A stretch of 7,451 nt of DNA from CAYXGE01 sp964464435 (GTDB lineage: Bacteria; Pseudomonadota; Gammaproteobacteria; Burkholderiales; Methylophilaceae). The notes below the pieces were generated by a model. The model saw only the letters and a program-made list of their open reading frames with translations. It was not told the origin of the DNA and searched no databases. The stretch spans positions 1-7,451 of the forward strand of contig CAYXGE010000091.1 of the NCBI GenBank assembly GCA_964464435.1, written 5' to 3'. Shown one piece after another: positions 5,385-7,451 of the stretch (the stretch's first letter is position 1; every line of letters starts with the position of its first letter). Position numbers and translations under genes: made by a program.

Positions 5385-5442
5385 TCAACATCATATTGTT
5401 GATTTATCGTCAACTTTATAGATAGTGTTGAAAATCCAACAC
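5385..5442. repeat. Cluster of CAACA/TGTTG inverted repeats
   Basis: TCAACA (5385-5390) and TGTTGA (5397-5402) form a perfect dyad with a 6-nt spacer. GTTGA (5398-5402) pairs again with TCAAC (5410-5414), 7-nt spacer. GTGTTG (5425-5430) and CAACAC (5437-5442) form a third dyad with a 6-nt spacer. Five related half-sites in 58 bases suggest operators for a dimeric regulator; the last dyad could instead act as a weak terminator for clsB, whose stop is 10 bases away. Confidence 0.45.
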
Positions 5443-5451
5443 AAAAGACAC

Positions 5452-6597
5452 TTAGTAACGTTGACGTATGAAGATGGTAAATACTCTTAATAGCCCAAAT
5501 GCTATCCATGAAAAAAAACGTTTGATGATGTCACCATTTTCCCAGTCTTGCAGGCTCACAGGCTGTGCACCAGAATACATAGACTGCTCTAAGGTGTTTT
5601 TGAGTTGGCATGCAAACGCGCTATTTTGCACAATGATATTCGCCTCGCGTGCCAATAGCAGACTAAATGGGTCAATATTGGATGATCCAACCGTTGCCCA
5701 ATCATCATCAATCACTGCCACTTTACTGTGCATAAAGCTTTTGTGATATTCATATATTTCAATACCATGCTTTAAGAATTGTCGATAAAAAGCATAGGTA
5801 GCAAACATTACAAAATATTCCATGCGCCCTTGCAGCAATAGCCTAACACGTACCCCGCGCTTGGCTGCCTGAATTAAGGCGGTTCTAAATCTTTTGCCTG
5901 GTGCAAAATAAGCATTGGCAATCAAGATTTCAGTTTTTGCTTGGGCAATGGCATTCAAATACGCATGCTCAATTTCGCGCCTTCTAAGCACATTGTCACG
6001 CATCACATAAGCCGCTTTTACACCATTCTCAATAAAATTCGGTTTGGCTATTAATTGCCGCCCTTCAGGCATTTGCAGTCGTATCCATGCAATTTTTCTC
6101 CATAACCTTCTGACACTATCATGAATGGCTGGCACCAATGCACCTTCAACTCGCACGGCATAATCGACACGTGGTGGTGTTTGCTGTGGTACGTTGAAGT
6201 CATCAATAATGTTAATGCCCCCTACAAATGCCACGCGCCCATCAATGACATTCACTTTACGATGAAGGCGACGTAGTCTATTTTTTTTAAACGTCCATGG
6301 TGATACTTTGGGGCGATAAAAAAACACTTGTACGCCAGCTTGTTGCAGTTTTTGCACAAACGATTTATCCAAATCTTTGCTACCAAAACCATCAACCATT
6401 AGCCGCACTTTAACACCACGTTGTGCGGCTTGCATCAGGGCATCGCCAATGCGCAAACCAACCACATCTGTGGCATAAATATAGGTTTGAATATAAATTT
6501 CTATTTGCGCATTTACAATCTCGGCTTCAAAAGCAGGAAAATACTCTGTGCCATTGCAAAGTAAATCTACCTTGTTTCCAGTCACAAAATTTAGCAT
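5452..6597 (-). CDS. clsB: Cardiolipin synthase B (phospholipase D superfamily)
   Basis: The 381-aa protein carries two HKD phosphodiesterase motifs: HRKVNVID (H112, K114, D119) followed by FVGGINI, and HSKVAVID (H290, K292, D297) followed by WATVGSSNIDPFSL (300-313). All catalytic residues are present. YIQTYIYATDVVG, AAQRGVKVRLMVDGFGS and TEILIANAYFAPGKRFR match the ClsB (YbhO) branch rather than ClsA, and there are no N-terminal membrane helices. A hydrophobic stretch near the C-terminus (361-377) may help membrane association. ClsB makes cardiolipin from phosphatidylglycerol and can use other alcohols to make phosphatidylglycerol-type products. E. coli ClsB is about 413 aa; the C-terminal extension is missing here. 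The start overlaps the end of ybhP by 7 bases, indicating translational coupling, and the pairing matches E. coli ybhP-clsB. Confidence 0.93.
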   Translation of the reverse strand: MLNFVTGNKVDLLCNGTEYFPAFEAEIVNAQIEIYIQTYIYATDVVGLRIGDALMQAAQRGVKVRLMVDGFGSKDLDKSFVQKLQQAGVQVFFYRPKVSPWTFKKNRLRRLHRKVNVIDGRVAFVGGINIIDDFNVPQQTPPRVDYAVRVEGALVPAIHDSVRRLWRKIAWIRLQMPEGRQLIAKPNFIENGVKAAYVMRDNVLRRREIEHAYLNAIAQAKTEILIANAYFAPGKRFRTALIQAAKRGVRVRLLLQGRMEYFVMFATYAFYRQFLKHGIEIYEYHKSFMHSKVAVIDDDWATVGSSNIDPFSLLLAREANIIVQNSAFACQLKNTLEQSMYSGAQPVSLQDWENGDIIKRFFSWIAFGLLRVFTIFIRQRY

Positions 6598-7343
6598 GAT
6601 TTACTCAAGGTTGCGCTGAGAATGGCATGGTCTGAAACGCGCAAAAAACTTGGCCCAGCATGCACTTGAACATGAGTCACCGCAAAGCCACGCGTATAAA
6701 TGCGGTCTAATTTAAACATTGGAAAAATAGCAGGAAAACTACGGGCATGCGCACCGCCATGCGTGTGAAATACTTCTTGTAAGTGCAATCGCTTAGCAAG
6801 CGTTTGCCCTGTGCGAGTACTCCAATCATTAAAATCTCCAGCAACAATCAATGGTGCATGGGCAGGCACAACATGCTCAATATAGTGCGCCACACTATCT
6901 AGCTGTTTGCGCCGCCACCTTGCAAACAAACCTAAATGTACACAAATGGCATGCAACGGGGTTTGCCAATTTGGCACCTGCATTTCAGCATGAAGCATGC
7001 CTCTGCTTTCAACCACATGGGCAGAGATATCTTGATTGTGTGTATTGATGATAGGAAACTTGCTTAACAGGGCGTTGCCATGATGCCCTTCTTGATAGAC
7101 CGCATTTTTGCCATAGGCAAATTGCGGCCAGATATTATCTGCTAAAAACGCTAATTGCCCCTCAGCAGGCCAATGTTGGAAACGTTGGCTATGCAAAACA
7201 TGATGCCCTTGCACCTCTTGCAGAAACACAATATCTGCATGCAGTCTACGTAGTACTTCACGCTGTTGATGCAAGGCAAAACGGGCATTAAAGTGGGTAA
7301 ACCCTTTATGAATATTGAATGTTGCAATCTTAAGCGTTTGCAT
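6591..7343 (-). CDS. ybhP: YbhP-like endonuclease/exonuclease/phosphatase family protein
   Basis: From the ATG at 7343 the protein has 250 residues, full length for YbhP. It has the EEP-fold metal hydrolase set: N10 in FNIHKGF, E43 in FLQEVQ, H88 and N90 in EGHHGNALLS, H136 in VHLGL, D160 and N162 in AGDFNDW, D203 in LDRIY, and the terminal S227-D228-H229. The FLAD-W-FAYGKNAVY-EGHHGNA and FPAIFPMFKLDRIY wording closely resembles E. coli YbhP. The family cleaves phosphodiester or phosphate-ester bonds; the substrate of YbhP is unknown, but linkage to clsB suggests a lipid head group or related envelope substrate (inference). A TTG at 7346 directly precedes the ATG and could serve instead. No clear ribosome binding site is seen; it starts 21 bases after the upstream gene's stop, so read-through translation is likely. 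Confidence 0.92.
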   Translation of the reverse strand: MQTLKIATFNIHKGFTHFNARFALHQQREVLRRLHADIVFLQEVQGHHVLHSQRFQHWPAEGQLAFLADNIWPQFAYGKNAVYQEGHHGNALLSKFPIINTHNQDISAHVVESRGMLHAEMQVPNWQTPLHAICVHLGLFARWRRKQLDSVAHYIEHVVPAHAPLIVAGDFNDWSTRTGQTLAKRLHLQEVFHTHGGAHARSFPAIFPMFKLDRIYTRGFAVTHVQVHAGPSFLRVSDHAILSATLSKSC

Positions 7344-7364
7344 CAACGCGTTACAAAATGAGCA

Positions 7365-7451
7365 TTAAGAGGCATCTAACATACGTTGTAATGCCAACTT
7401 GGCAAGTTCTGCCTCATGCGCAGGTACTTTAATTTGGTTTACCACTTTGCC
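7365..7451 (-). CDS. nadA: C-terminal end of probable quinolinate synthase NadA, truncated by window edge
   Basis: Only the last 28 codons are present, ending at TAA (7365-7367). The tail contains VVNQIKVP and ALQRMLDAS, resembling the ends of NadA proteins (an N-x-I-x-V-P segment, then A-x-x-x-LxRML near the terminus). NadA is the iron-sulfur enzyme that condenses iminoaspartate with dihydroxyacetone phosphate to form quinolinate for NAD synthesis. None of its catalytic cysteines lie in this fragment, so the identification rests on the tail alone. It is followed at 21 bases by ybhP in the same direction and is probably in one transcript with ybhP and clsB. Confidence 0.55.
   Translation of the reverse strand, partial: GKVVNQIKVPAHEAELAKLALQRMLDAS

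Larger units (their letters stand above)
5229..5451. other. AT-rich intergenic regulatory region
   Basis: This 223-bp gap between the 65-aa gene (start 5228) and clsB (end 5452) is the longest non-coding stretch in the window. Bases 5281-5380 contain only 17 G or C in 100, far below the flanking genes. It holds the sigma54-like element, the IHF consensus match, the CAACA/TGTTG dyads and a leader hairpin listed separately. No convincing gene was found in it. Confidence 0.7.

Noticed and set aside
5377..5421. Fourteen-residue open frame on the plus strand (MMAQHHIVDLSSTL) with AAAAGAG upstream
   Set aside because: It is too short to support as a gene, overlaps the dyad cluster, and has no plus-strand gene downstream for which it could be a leader peptide.

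Overview
The window looks like chromosomal DNA of a Gram-negative bacterium. An MCE/Mla-type lipid transporter with an outer-membrane-type lipoprotein, ClsB and YbhP homologues, YjbQ and a NadA-like tail fit a proteobacterium. Moderately AT-rich coding DNA and the protein styles are most compatible with a betaproteobacterium of the Methylophilaceae kind, but that is inference without a search. No phage, insertion sequence, CRISPR array, tRNA or rRNA was seen.

Layout, left to right. (1) The 3' part of a tandem CBS-domain protein (+) converges on a yjbQ-family gene (-), with a perfect 11-bp hairpin between them. (2) A sigma70-type promoter (890-919) drives a tightly packed four-gene operon (974-4406): an MlaE permease fused to an N-terminal STAS domain, the MlaF-like ATPase, an MlaD-like MCE protein with a long helical tail, and a PqiC/ABC_trans_aux-type lipoprotein. 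Together they form a complete inner-membrane-to-periplasm lipid transport system without separate mlaB or mlaC genes. (3) A lone 72-aa His-rich zinc-ribbon-like protein (+) ends at a strong, probably bidirectional terminator (4729-4757). (4) Two unrecognised small acidic proteins (63 and 65 aa, -) lie in tandem. (5) A 223-bp AT-rich regulatory stretch follows. (6) A minus-strand group reads nadA-like end, ybhP (endonuclease/exonuclease/phosphatase fold) and clsB (cardiolipin synthase B), with ybhP and clsB overlapping by 7 bp.

The most unusual signal is the stretch upstream of the two small orphan genes. Reading on the minus strand toward the 65-aa gene there are CAACA/TGTTG dyads (5385-5442), an exact IHF consensus (5336-5348), a sigma54-like -24/-12 element with correct GG/GC spacing (5283-5299), and a 5'-leader hairpin followed by a strong ribosome binding site. 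That order resembles an enhancer-dependent sigma54 promoter and would place two undescribed small proteins under dedicated control. It rests on motif reading only.

Two of the units (the MCE transporter and ybhP-clsB) concern membrane phospholipids, so the window has an envelope-lipid theme, although the units are separately transcribed.
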